Part shown: piece by piece, positions 11,131 through 38,874 of the stretch
How the letters are laid out: the number at the start of each line of letters is the position of its first letter
How positions within the stretch are numbered: position 1 is the first letter of the stretch
The notes under the pieces: generated by a model
What the model was told of the DNA's origin: nothing
The model's database searches: none
What the model saw: only the letters and a program-made list of their open reading frames with translations
Program-made: the position numbers and the translations under genes
Assembly (NCBI RefSeq): GCF_036323735.1
Contig: NC_086031.1
Span: forward strand, 44,687,225-44,751,224
Source of the DNA: Rattus norvegicus
Lineage: Eukaryota; Chordata; Mammalia; Rodentia; Muridae
Direction of reading: 5' to 3'
DNA length: 64,000 nt

Positions 11131-11698
11131 AAAATACATGCAACAACAGTTTCTAGGCCACATACTAACTTCTCCATTGAAAACTCTTGGACCAAATCTA
11201 CACAGTTCAAATCACCATCAGCACCAATGTATTCCTACTCTTACCAATGGTCCATTAAACCCCACTTAAAGCATTCCACTATCCCCCAAATCCAAAGTCC
11301 CAAAGTCCACATTCCTCCAAACAAAAAAATGGTAAGGCCTCTCAGAGAAATACTCCTATCCCTGGTACCAACTTTTGTCTTACGGTTTCCAGTGCTTTGA
11401 AGAGACGCCATGATCAAATCAACTCTTATAAAGACAGCATTTAACTGGGCCTGGCTTACAGGTTCAGGGGTTCAGTCCATTATCATCAAGACAGGAAACA
11501 TGGCAGCATCCAGGCAGGCTTGAGGCTGGAGGTGCTGAGAGTTCTACATCTTGTTCTGAAGGGAACCAGGAGAACACTGTCTTCTGGGTAGCTAGAAGGG
11601 TCTCAAAAGCCCACTCCCAGAGTAACATGCTTCGTTCAACAAGGGTACACCTCCTAATAGTGCCACTCCCTGGGCCAAATATATTCAAACCACCACAC
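11131..11698. repeat. Abundant rodent dispersed repeat (family not named)
   Basis: The section from about 11376 to 11698 closely resembles a common rodent repeat: the 'gaagagacgccatga' and 'ggttcagtccattatcat' phrases, and the ending 'attcaaaccacca'. The segment 11150-11375 probably belongs to the same element. There is no coding potential. I recognise the repeat by eye but cannot assign its class with certainty. Confidence 0.6.
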
Positions 11699-12136
11699 TG
11701 CCTGATTTTATTATTATTCCCCCCCTCTCCTTAACATTGCATCAAACAAACCAGATTTCCTGTGGGTGGACTCCTGGCTAGTTGATTGACAGGTCCAGTT
11801 ATTTAACTCTTAACAGCAGACAATAGTATATAATGTTTTGGGAGGCTCGGAATGTCAGGTCTCTACCCAAGGACAGAGGTAAAGCTTAGATCCTGTTTCT
11901 TTGATCAGGAGGAAGTAGCGTTACCTTAATAGAACTCAACAATGCCCAGGCACCGCCATCTTTTCATACAGTAATTGAAACTGTACTGGGCCTGCCCTTC
12001 TAGTGTCATCAAGAAAACCAGAGGTGGGCTCTTCAACCAGGAAAAGGGCCTCAATGGCCTCCAAGGCTATTAATACCCCTCCCCCAAAACTTAAGGAAAT
12101 ATGTTTAACCTGACTTGTTTGTGCCTTCCTCTAGGA
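11699..12136. other. Non-coding sequence between repeats
   Basis: No ORF, RNA gene or recognisable repeat boundary could be supported here. It has the composition of ordinary intergenic or old repeat sequence. Confidence 0.4.
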
Positions 12137-12350
12137 ACTGGAGGCTCTCAGCCAACCATTGAATTGAGAATGTGGTCCCCATTGGAGGAGTTAGAGAAAG
12201 GACTGAAGAAGCTAAAGGGACTTACAACCCCATAAGAACAATACCAACCAACCGGAGCTCCCAGGGACTAAACCACCATCCAAAGAGCACACATGGACAG
12301 ACCCATGGCTCCAGCTGCACATGTAGCGGAGGACGGCGTTGTTGGGCACT
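12137..12350 (+). mobile_element. L1 3' UTR scrap (copy D)
   Basis: This is a piece of about 210 bases that matches the internal 3' UTR of L1 copy B (4945-5155) closely. It is cut at both ends, with neither polypurine block nor A-tail, so it is either a deletion remnant or a piece moved secondarily. Confidence 0.85.
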
Positions 12351-12655
12351 AGTTATTACTAGTTTGAGTCATTACGGGGCAATCAACAGGAAGCTGCTAA
12401 ATATTTGTAAATCAATGAATAAATGTCTAGACTAGTAGTAACAAATGTCTATAACAATCCTATTGACTTTGAAATGCTAGAGAAACTTGATAGTTACTAA
12501 CTGAAACACCACAATAGCTGGAAACAGATACCATTTAATAATTTCAAACATCCTTAATAAACTTTCAAGTACATTTTGGAAAATGTTAATATTTTGTGCA
12601 TATGTAATGTATCAAATGATGTGTTTTTGCATGCGAATTGAAAATTTCATTGTAC
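12351..12655. other. AT-rich non-coding sequence
   Basis: No gene or repeat is recognised. It lies just beyond the more distal candidate polyadenylation signal of the minus-strand Pfkfb2 transcription unit. Confidence 0.35.
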
Positions 12656-12673
12656 CTTTTAATTAAAAATAAC

Positions 12674-12679
12674 TTTATT
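12674..12679 (-). terminator. Candidate distal poly(A) signal (AATAAA, minus strand)
   Basis: The plus-strand TTTATT reads AATAAA on the minus strand. It sits at the end of a T/A-rich stretch that looks like a mammalian 3' UTR end. No strong GU-rich downstream element is visible. It could end an extended Pfkfb2 transcript with an 8.3-kb 3' UTR, or be fortuitous. Confidence 0.35.
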
Positions 12680-14847
12680 TTCTTATTACAAAAGCAGTAT
12701 ATGTTGTTGAGATATTTTAGCATGGTTTTACTTATCTAAGAGAGAACCTGTTTTCCAGAGAAATACATTTCTTGGTTTATAATAAAATCAATAAGAAAAA
12801 AAATTGAAAAATCTACAGTCATAACAGTTACCATTCTTTGACATATACAAACATTTACGCTCTACACATTTAACTTAAGGTAATACTATAGACATTAGGC
12901 TCAGCGTTCAAGCCGCCTACAATGCTAGCAGAACACTGAGAACAGAAATGACATTCTGATAAATACATGCAAACTCACACAAAATAAATAGCTTCATAAA
13001 AATACCATCTGATCATCAGAAAGGGGTGCACTTCAATGCAGAGAGCATCCTATACCACAAGAAAAAAAACCCTGTAGTACAGTATGCTGCATCAGCCACG
13101 GGGAAACGCCTGTCCCAGGCAGAGGGAGGAGGGAGCCTCTCTCCAGGGACATGCATACATAGAAAGCAAGCAGCAGCCTGGGAGTCAGTGAACTGCCAGC
13201 AGCTCATCACATCCTCCTTGGGTAACAGTCTCCAGTATTGTCTACAGTATGAAAGAACATTTAGAAAAAGCACATTTTATTACTTTTCTTGCTACTTATC
13301 TTTCTGCCCAACAAGTGTGCAGCTTCAGTGAAATGGAACAAAGAACCACAGTAACACTGGTGAGGTACAGTACACTTTGTGGCTTCTGCATTCTTCTTCA
13401 GAAGTAACACTAGGGGTGCCCTCATGGTAATAGTGAGTATGCATCAGACACTCAGTGACCTGCGGACAGCAATCGGATTCTTCTGAAGGAGACACTCACT
13501 CATAGATGCCCCACGGCTTTGCCGCATCTGCCACGTGCTGTGGGAGACCTGCTGATCACAGGAGTGACAGCGTCAACAGGCACCGAGCATAGGCCCACTG
13601 CTCCCGCAGGCACAGGCACAGCTTTCCACAGACGACATCAACTAGACACAGGGGCATGGCTGCTTCTGCCTATTTTGAAATTTAAAAAAAAAAAAGAAGC
13701 CATCTCTATTTCTTCATGGGTTGGAGATGGTCCCTTCAGTCCCAACTCCTCAGGAGGCACTGGTTCAGTCCTGTCTATCTGTGTGAGTTACAAGCCTCAG
13801 AGAGAAAACAGTAGCTACGAGAGAATGTAAGGGTTGGTCCCTTTGGGGAAGTCCAGCAGCCAGACCCTGCACCAAAGGATATGGAACAAGGAAAACTTCT
13901 CTATGTGGGAAGGGAACCATGGACACTACTCTTCTGCTACCAGAGAAGAGCACTTGCGAGCTTAGTTTCCGACGCCCTCCATTCACCTGGTGCTCTGTCT
14001 CATCTCCCACACTGCAGGAGGCGACCACTAGCACTCAGACTGCACTTCACCCTGCTCTCCTCCGTCCGGTGAAAAGAGCAGCTCTCATGGAGCAGAAAAG
14101 GCTTCCTGAAGTTCACCCTCATCTAGAAACCAATTCTGAAGCAGTGCATTCACACATTAGGCAAATCTCCAGCTAAGGATGCAGTCAGTCGGCCACAGGT
14201 AGAATGCTGAATGCCTCTGTTAGAATGGCATTTGCAAATTTGGTTCAAAAGAGACAAGAACTAACTTGCTCAGGCTGTTGACGACTTTTTGAGGCACAAT
14301 GTAGTAATGTTCCTGTTGGGCATGAGGGGTAGAAATGCAGTGAAGGTTTCCCACGCCTTACTGTTGGTAGCCTCAAATGAGACGTTCCCACTTAACTTCC
14401 TGTTCTAGCCTCAGGGATGCTGGCATGCCAAGCTTTTTGGTAGATCCAGTTCCTCGGAGAGGTCTGGCCTCAGCCTCACATCAGGAGAGCAAAGTGAGGG
14501 ATGCCATTGAGGGGCGTCTATGCTTAGCCAGCACATTCTCCACTTCCTAGGGGTCAGAAAGAGAAGCAAAGCTGTTATACCACAGCCGAATGATGAACAA
14601 AGAAAAGTAAAAAGAATCCGTCCCCAACCCTGCCACTGTTGCGGCATCCCCATGTCGAAGCGCATGTGAGGTCACTACTGTGCCTGCACACACCTTGACT
14701 CTGGGGACTCAGGTAAACCTCAATGGCTTCTTTCCCTGACAAGGGAAAGACAGTCATAGGGCATGTGGACCATAAGCTACATGTCTTAGATATAAAGCAC
14801 AGATGGGCTGGATCTCTGTGGTAATCCAGGCTGCAACAGCCTAGAGA

Positions 14848-14911
<64 letters not shown>

Positions 14912-15645
14912 CCAATGAAGCCACAGGTCATATCACTTCTAAGAAGGGTTCCAATGATATGGTTACCTTATTCCACCCTGACATGAGCAGTCAGAGTAGA
15001 TCCACCTCTGCTTGGTTAACCTTGAACTGGTATTTAACATTTACCTTGTCAGAAATGCTTCCCCTTAGAAAGCTTGTTTCTAAAGTATTGAATGTGCTTA
15101 TGGATCCAACCACCTAGTAATCCTGTTAAAATCCTGGTTTAGTAGTTTTTGGAGGAAGCCTCTGATTCTACATTACTAATGAGCTCTGGTCCTCGCTAGA
15201 GCACTGTAGAATGAGGCAAAAGGACAGTGGCCAACCATCTGCCTGCTCCAGAAGTTAAGTACCGTCTCACTTCTAAGCAGGCTGAAGTCTGCTTAGAACC
15301 AGCAAAAACAACAGGTCAGGGAATTCTGAAAGATCTTCCAAATTTTTCTGCACAATAAATGACAAAAGTTAAGTGTTGTATGGTCTATTATAATTCTTAT
15401 TTCTTGGACAGGTACCAGAAAGTGCGCATGACTACCAAAGTTGATTTACTTGCTACCAATAGTGTCCCTCCCATCGTCCCCCAGGAGGTGGCGAAAGAGA
15501 GCCATGCCTATAACCGGGCATGAAGCAATCTGAGAACTTATGTTGCTCTGCTTGGCAAGCGTGAGGCAGCTTCAGAAGACAGGAGGTGGAAAGAACAACT
15601 CAGAAGACAAACCGAAAAATAAAAATAAAACCAGAAGCCTTCCAA
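12680..15645 (-). other. Possible distal extension of the Pfkfb2 3' UTR, largely non-repetitive
   Basis: This stretch has few dispersed repeats apart from a (CA)30 tract. On the minus strand it reads like untranslated mRNA sequence, with no conserved coding frame. Whether it is transcribed depends on whether the poly(A) signal at 15668-15673 or the one at 12674-12679 is used. The ORFs here lack codon bias or known motifs, and the one at 14575-14931 is partly made of the CA repeat. Confidence 0.35.
14849..14908. repeat. (CA)30 microsatellite
   Basis: Thirty uninterrupted CA units. Likely polymorphic, and may adopt Z-DNA. Confidence 0.97.
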
Positions 15646-15667
15646 TAAGTTCAAGTTACTCAACAAT

Positions 15668-15673
15668 TTTATT
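15668..15673 (-). terminator. Probable main Pfkfb2 poly(A) signal (AATAAA, minus strand)
   Basis: AATAAA on the minus strand is followed about 35-70 bases downstream (plus 15640 down to about 15590) by a U/GU-rich segment suited to 3'-end processing. The implied 3' UTR of about 5.3 kb agrees with what I recall of the human PFKFB2 mRNA, which also has a very long 3' UTR. Confidence 0.6.
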
Positions 15674-17235
15674 AACCCGTTCTATACAGACATGCACATA
15701 AAACACAGTTCAAATACAATTATATACTTTAAATGTACCTGATGCAAGATTTCATTGTCAACATCACGAGAATAAATCAGAATGCTACTAAGGATTAACA
15801 TCTTCACTTTCCGCAGAGCTGTGCCTAGGAAATCTGCAATAAAACTGTTCCTGGGCTTCCCAATGCTGCCCACTGCTATCCAAACAAGGCAGGCTCAGGT
15901 CTCTCCATCACATGCCCACTTGTGAGCAGCCCTTTGCATCTGCCACAGGAAAACCACATCTGAGTAAGTGGACTACACACAATTCAGAATGTTTGTAAAC
16001 CGAGTCGTGCAAATTAGTCCCAGGGCCAGGGAAAGGCTCACAGGAAGGAAGAGTCTGACCCACTCTTAGGATATTTCCCTTTGTGTAAGATTAAGAGTAG
16101 ATTAAAAACAGCAGACTCTCAGTGAGCACACTACAGCCCACAGCAGGGAAGGGTGGAGAAGATGCAGAAGGTTCAGGAATCGATAGTAAAAGGAAAATTC
16201 TACCCTAAAGCAGGAGACTGAATAAAATGACCTCAAGTAAAGTCACAACTCCTCTGGCATTACCTAAACTAGGATCACAAAATGCTACACAAGTAATCTA
16301 CAACCTACATCTTTTGAAAAATAATGAGAAGTTGGACCACAGTCATACAATATTGTCTGTGAAAAGTCATGGTGTACACAACTTTTCCATAAAGGAAACA
16401 TGGAAAATGCTCACTTTTTTCTTATAGGAATACTAGCAAGGAAATACAATCATGTGCATATCCTACCAGTCAGCACAATAAGGAAGGATGGACTACTGGT
16501 AAAAAGACCATTAGCCTTCTGGACACCACAAAACTATTCTTAGCCACACTTCTGATGTGTGTCCGTCACCTCCGGGGAAGAGCCAAGACCTTGCATAGCT
16601 GTCCTGCTTAACTGTTAGGGATTTTTAAAGTTGAAATGCCTTAAAACACAAACAAGGCAATCTAGGAAAGCTGGGAGATTTACTGAAACAAATTTGACAG
16701 CAAACACAGCATTCTTCTGAGCTGGCAAGGTAGTGAAGGGTGCATGAAACGTCACCACTCAGAGCGGCCTCAACTACCTGGCATCTTTCTCCTGCCCACC
16801 GGTCACTCCAAGCACTAATGAGCTCCTCTGGGACATAGATCACACAGCTGTCTCCAGAAGAATCATCAGGCAGATTTATTTTCTAACAATTATACTGTTT
16901 GTTTTTTAAATAAGATGTGTGGAGATCAACTACCAACTTCAAAAAGGATTACGTAGATCCTTGTCTGAAATGCTCAACCATTTGCTCTAGGAACAGAAGC
17001 ATGCTGTATCCCTAACTTTGCCTTCTTAGGAATCAGAACTAATGGCAAGCACACAGCATAATGCATGTCTAAAAATGACAAAATGATTCATTTACCAAGA
17101 GAAAAAGCTCTACCCCAATCATCAGTAAATGTAAATTCTAATTTGGAAATAAGGTAGGACAGACAGTACTAGTTGCTCTTTCAAGTCCTTTCCTGATTCT
17201 CTCACTCAGTATTGTTTTGTCTTTTGTATTTGTTT

Positions 17236-17320
17236 TCTGCAGTACTGGGGATGGAACTCACAGATTCCTATAGGATAGGCAAGAACTCTATCACTGAACC
17301 TTATCTCCAGGACCCCTCCC
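17236..17320 (-). mobile_element. ID/B4-like SINE remnant
   Basis: Reverse complement resembles the tRNA-like head shared by ID and B4 SINEs ('ctatcactgaac' near 17287 corresponds to the A-box side). Strongly diverged and without a clear tail. Confidence 0.5.
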
Positions 17321-18375
17321 ACCATTTTCCCGGGTTTTATCTCCCATTCAGTTGTGAGTTAAAAATAAATAAATAAACTATTATTTTTTCTTCCCTGTTT
17401 TATACAGGTAGATTCAAGTCTTCACCTATTTTTCCCATGAGAAAACTGAAAGCCTCAACTCCAGGTACACTAGAAGTCATATTCTCTTTGCAGGGTTTGT
17501 GACACACAGACACAGCACATCCAGGTAAAGCTCACACTAGTAAGTAACAAGGGCAGAGGGAAAACTTCCCTAAACTCTGGGATTAGAGTACTTTCCACTC
17601 CGTGTCTCCCCGCCACTCCTGCTCAGCTACTCTGAAGGACCTTGTTCTGAAAGCTGAAGGGAGCTGAAACTCCTGCTGCCTCACAGTTCCAGCTTCTGGT
17701 CCTTGCTGGAGAGGGATGACAAGACTTCCCCAGCCCTTCTCAGAGTACAAGTGAACTGACACGGTGAGAATGAAGAGCAAGCAGCACACTGAGCGTCCAC
17801 CCCTAAAGACGGCACTCACAACAGGCTAGCTCAATTCCAAGTGGTCAGAAAAGCCTCCTTTCACGAGCTGGACCCGCAGCAGCCGTTAGACCAACGCTCT
17901 TCCTCTTCCACCTCAGCAGCTCTGGACTACTCTTACCTTGCAGCAGAAAAAAAACTGAATGACAGTTTGGACCAGAGTTGCAATAACTAAGCAGTAGACA
18001 AGGCAACTGTGTAAACGTGCCAGCCACACCACGCACACACCTCATCCTCACACTGTGGGAGGACACGCCACCCCCTCCAGTCTCACGCCCACAGAACAAG
18101 GAAGCGATCAGAGGACAAGCCATATTCTACCCTAATGTCAGCTCTTCCAGAACGTGAGACTGTTTCACAAATATTCTATCTCTTGCCTTTTTATTTTATT
18201 TTTAATATTTCACACATGAGTACTGTATTCTAGGCCTCCTGATCCCCATTAAACTCTTCCAAGGTTTCTCCCACTCCTTCAAGTTCATAATCCCTTTTTC
18301 TAGTTATGGTGGCATGCATGTGTGTATATACACACAGATATATGTATATATTTGTATAAATGTAATATACATATG

Positions 18376-18406
18376 GGTGTGTGCGTGTGTGTGCGTGCGT
18401 GCGTGC

Positions 18407-18441
<35 letters not shown>

Positions 18442-18464
18442 CATGTGTGTGTGTGTGTGTGTGT
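18376..18464. repeat. (GT)n/(GTGC)n microsatellite
   Basis: Alternating purine-pyrimidine tract of about 90 bases with an internal GTGC tetranucleotide block (18391-18411). This is the composition most prone to left-handed Z-DNA. Confidence 0.95.
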
Positions 18465-19104
18465 TTAAAAATCCACCCTAGATGAAGAACCACATGCACT
18501 TAATGGCCGCAGAGTGAGGAAGACAGTCTTCTCCAGGAACAAGCCCTTAGAAGGTTTATCTGACCTCAGAAAGTCAGCCTTCAACACCTGTACAAGCCTG
18601 ACCTCTCAAAGGTCCTTTGCTGTTGTTGTTGTTTTGTTTTGTTTTGTTTTTGTTTGTAATCACCAGGTCCAGGAAACTGACATTTTTGTTTTGTCATTTT
18701 GTATGTGTTTTCCACACCACACCCAGAGCCCACCACCAAAGGCAAATGGGGGACAGTGCACACTGCCTGACTGGAATTCCCAGTGACTGTGTCTTGGATG
18801 GAGCAGAGGTAAGGGCTCAAGGGCAGCTGTCAGCAGCCCGTGCTTTCCATCTCAGTGCACTACACTGTGAGGGCATTTTCAGCATGGATCCAAGAACATG
18901 CGTTTAGTTAGTAATTTCCTGCATATCCCCCTTGCAGTGCCAAAGATAAAAGATGGGACTAGAATCTAGAATACCTTTCTAACAAAGCAGCCTGCCTTTG
19001 AGAGGGTTACTCAGTCAACCTAATTCCAAAGAATTGTCTTTTCAGAACCAATAATTCATAATTTCCAGTCTTATACTTTGTCTAAGATACCAATAGACTG
19101 TTAT

Positions 19105-19357
19105 TTTTCTATTCAGATTCATAAAGTGGGACTGAAAAGATTTAGTTTCAGTATTATTTATGTGTATTTGTGTGTCTCTGTGTATACAAACTCCATGTGT
19201 GAAAATACCTGGGGAGCCCAGAGGAAGGCATAGACGCCCCAGAGCTGCAGTTGCAGGCTGCTGTAAGCAGCTCAATGGGAATGCTAGGGACCAAGCTTTG
19301 GGCCTCTGGAAGAGCAGCGTGTGCTGTTATAACTGAGCCATCTCTCCAGCTCCGCAG
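19105..19357 (-). mobile_element. B3 (B2-related) SINE, minus orientation
   Basis: The right end 'gagccatctctccagctcc' is the reverse complement of the B2/B3 head with its polymerase III A-box region. The body extends leftward with B3-like features. It lies within the Pfkfb2 3' UTR and, being on the transcribed strand, would be carried in sense orientation. Confidence 0.75.
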
Positions 19358-20612
19358 GGCCTTCTTAACCTCGGACTAACTCTTAACGAATATCAAGACT
19401 CCAATTCTAGAGTTCGAAAGCAGTACTCAGCCTGTCTCAAGGGAACAGAGGTATGTAGATATTTCAGACATTCTACAGCACAGACTAAGGAATGTTTCTG
19501 GATAAGAACTAGGCAAAAAGCTTTCTATAAAAAGACAAAAACAAAGAAAACTGCTAACTTTCTCAACACCTGGTCCCATATGACAAACTGAGAGGTAGGG
19601 AATCCCCTGTTTCTTCTGAAAAATCTCATGAGATCTTTAGATGTGTCCCTTAGAAACATGTACCAGAGTGGGCTGGTAATGAGCTTAGCAGCAGAGTTAG
19701 CAAACACAAGGCCCTGGGCAAATATGGAGAATCCCCTTCAAGCAAGAAATAGATACATATAAACTTTCAAGAGCCAAACCCCAGAAGACTTCTTGAAATA
19801 TTGTGATATTTTCTTATATAAACAAAATGCCCACAATAAGACAGGTTATAAATTCATCATCAAAACTTTTTTCATGATCAAAGAATAATTTTTTGTGTAA
19901 AACCTTAGCTTTAGGAAATTTTATTCCAAAAGGTACTGGTAAACAATGAGCTGCTTCGCTGAACTTACTGAAGAGCCTCACTTTCGCCTGGAGAAATTCA
20001 GGACTCAGTGGTGCTTTTAAACAGCCCCAAAGGTCATGGGCTACAGGAGTTACCAGAATGGCAAAGAAAATGAGAGCTGTAGAACAAAAGTTCTCACTGT
20101 AAATTCATAAGAACTAGACTTCACCTCAGCCTGGGCCCATTTCATAGCCAGCAAAGGACTGTCTGGCTCTTTAAGTAGGAACACAAACCCAGACATATCC
20201 ATATTCTTCGAGCCAGTTCCCCAGGGCAGCAAAAACTTAGGAATGTTTCTCATGAAAAGAGGCAAGTGCTCTCACCCTATGTCCATTTGCAAACTCCAGG
20301 GCTTTCTGTAGATGTTCTGTAGCCTGGGCTGACCCTTGCTGGACCTGGCTGGAGAGGAAGGGAGAAGGGAAGGGAAAAGACTCTCCCAGTGCAGACCCAG
20401 ACCAGCGTGCAGACAGCACCAATGGGGCTTAGATAGCTATCAACAGTCCCTTACTTTAAGACATCACAATGTCATGCATCACGCCAGACAGCCCAAAGAG
20501 AAGCTATAGGACAGGGAAGTTAAGGATATGAAGACAGATTTAAAGACACACATGAGGGACAGATAGGTTGCTACATCTCACTCTACTCAGCACTCCTCCC
20601 AGCAACCCTCCC

Positions 20613-20614
<2 letters not shown>

Positions 20615-20664
<50 letters not shown>
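20615..20664. repeat. (AC)25 microsatellite
   Basis: Fifty bases of pure AC repeat, 270 bases downstream of the Pfkfb2 stop codon on the minus strand, where it reads as GT. Confidence 0.97.
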
Positions 20665-20666
<2 letters not shown>

Positions 20667-20937
20667 CACAAAGACTGGGGTCAGACATCAGGAAACAGAA
20701 GAACCAAGTCTATGACTCATGCTTGGCTCCTCTTCTGTCAGATCATCTCATCTAAAAACCCAACTTGCCATCCTGCCCCCGGCTGAGGTGTTTACACTAG
20801 AGAATGGCTGCTCTGCACACGTCTGAGCTCAGATTCCATGTTCAGATTAACACTGGGACAGGAGTGGGGTACAGTTAAGTGACTTCTTGATTGATTAGTG
20901 ACAAGGGCAAGAGGCCATAGCTGGAGGAAACACACAG

Positions 20938-37403
<16,466 letters not shown>

Positions 37404-37896
37404 GGTAGTTCTTCAGGAGGCACCTGGGGAAAGAGAGAATACAATAGAAGGAAGGGAAGGAAGGTGTCCCTCAAACAGATGCAGAGGACTATAGTGTGAT
37501 AAAAGGGAGAGGCCCCTACCAAGATCCAGATCCAGCCTCTTGCTCCTAACTCACACTTTCTCTTGGATAAGTCACAACCCTGACTCCTCACCTCCACAGC
37601 TTCCCTCCAACTTTGCGTTTCTTTGCTGCCTTGCTTCATAGTCGTGTATCTCAAACCTAGCAAGCCTTTCAATACTCTTAACAAAGCAGATTCTCTTATC
37701 ACAATTACTTCATCTTATTTTACAGAATTGACAAATGAAGACAACCGACCAAAGTAGCTTGGTCAAGCTTCTTGTCCTCACATTCTAGTTTTAAGGCTAT
37801 GGACAGAACAGAGGTGGCAATCAGAAGAGAGCTGAATTGCGGATAGATCAAGTGAACTATCAAGAAAGCAATCTCTATCCAAAGGTACAGTCTTGA

Positions 37897-37977
37897 AGGG
37901 GGGGAGGGGAGAGGAAGAGGGAGGGACAGAGGGAAGGAGACCAAGAGAGGAAAGGAGAGGGGGAGAGAGGCGGGAGT
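37897..37977. repeat. Purine-rich G/A tract
   Basis: About 80 bases of G and A with very few interruptions, including runs of five to nine Gs. May form triplex or G-quadruplex structure. Reads as a polypyrimidine tract in the Pfkfb2 pre-mRNA. Confidence 0.85.
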
Positions 37978-38236
37978 GAGAATGAATTTGGGGATTGTGG
38001 TGGGAGGGCCAGGGGAGAAAGCACATTCTAGGGAGGAAGAACCTTGGCGGAACTGAGATAACCCTAGCTTGTTACATTCTCAGACGTTCTCTGCTCTCTA
38101 GCCTCCCTGCTCTTGCCTATTCATACCCTAGGGCACAGCGGAAGTAAATGACTTACTCAATGTTACCTGCAAAACTAGGGTGAGAGGGACTGGGGCTCAC
38201 TTCTCAAACCCTGATAGCAAGGAGCTCAAGACAAAA

Positions 38237-38239
<3 letters not shown>

Positions 38240-38303
<64 letters not shown>
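38240..38303. repeat. (GA)32 microsatellite
   Basis: Sixty-four bases of uninterrupted GA, about 200 bases downstream (minus strand) of the nearer candidate Pfkfb2 leader exon. Such mirror-symmetric purine tracts can form H-DNA and bind GAGA-type factors. Confidence 0.97.
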
Positions 38304-38308
<5 letters not shown>

Positions 38309-38379
38309 TGCATGGCTCCCGACAGAGCCAATTCTCTCAGTCCCCACACACCAGCTGCGGCTCAGCGTCCCTGAAGGGC

Positions 38380-38800
38380 TGCACGCCCAGGAGTGTCACG
38401 GGAGCTACCCTTCCCTAAAGCACGAAGCACCGTCGCTCTGCACCTTAACCGCGCCCGCGCAGGACCCCAGCCCCACGTACAGACTGCTCAATTATCGCTC
38501 ACCCTATGACCTGTCCTATTCGTCCTCCCTGCTGTAGACCCGGTGTCGCCACCGGAGCGCCGGGAAGCAGAGCGAGCAGGCAGACTGAAGAAGTCCGGGC
38601 TCCGGGGGTTGGGGGGGGGGGGGGGGGTCACGTGGGGCGCTCGGGCCCGCCCAACCCCGCGTCAGTCCTCACCTGGAGGCACGCTGGACCAATGAAGCAC
38701 CTGCAGGGCCGGGGGCGGGCTCCTGGGGTCTGGGAGGACCTGTGACAGCTTAAGGCTGTCCGCTCCCAAAACAGCGGACCCAGTAGAGCTTGGTGGCATT
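38380..38800 (-). promoter_or_regulatory. Pfkfb2: Pfkfb2 promoter / untranslated leader region (CpG-rich)
   Basis: CpG-rich, TATA-less sequence upstream of Pfkfb2. Two good minus-strand splice donors are visible: CATAGG|GTGAGC with last exon base 38503, and CCTCCAG|GTGAGG with last exon base 38673. Either could end a non-coding first exon that splices to the acceptor at 37424. Also present are a perfect E-box CACGTG (38629-38634), a run of 17 Gs (38611-38627) and CCAAT (38689-38693). The start site cannot be fixed from sequence. Confidence 0.6.
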
Positions 38801-38864
38801 GTTGCTTGGAAACAAATCGAGCTGAAGGCGGGGTTAATTAAAAGCCTTACTTTTTTTTTTTTAT

Positions 38865-38874
38865 TCTCGCGAGA
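38865..38874. promoter_or_regulatory. Perfect TCTCGCGAGA palindrome (BANP/ZBTB33-type element)
   Basis: Ten-base palindrome between the divergent Pfkfb2 and Yod1 genes. This exact motif is a known strong CpG-island promoter element bound by BANP (earlier linked to Kaiso/ZBTB33) when unmethylated. Binding here is inferred. Confidence 0.7.

Larger units (their letters stand above)
15646..20937 (-). other. Pfkfb2: Pfkfb2 3' UTR (inferred)
   Basis: This is about 5.3 kb downstream of the Pfkfb2 stop codon and before the probable poly(A) signal at 15668. It contains an ID/B4-like SINE remnant (17236-17320), a GT/GC repeat (18376-18464), a B3 SINE (19105-19357) and a CA repeat (20615-20664). No conserved coding frame is present. 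The extent is inferred from the signal and its downstream element, not from transcript data. Confidence 0.55.
37424..38502 (-). other. Pfkfb2: Pfkfb2 5' intron / upstream region with purine-rich tracts
   Basis: Separates the first coding exon from the candidate leader exons. Holds an almost pure purine tract at 37897-37977 and (GA)32 at 38240-38303. No coding exon is recognised. Confidence 0.6.

Noticed and set aside
14575..14931. 118-codon minus-strand frame
   Set aside because: A large part is a translated CA microsatellite. Similar artefacts occur at 18230-18499, 29149-29479, 33060-33318, 38180-38537 and 61236-61775.
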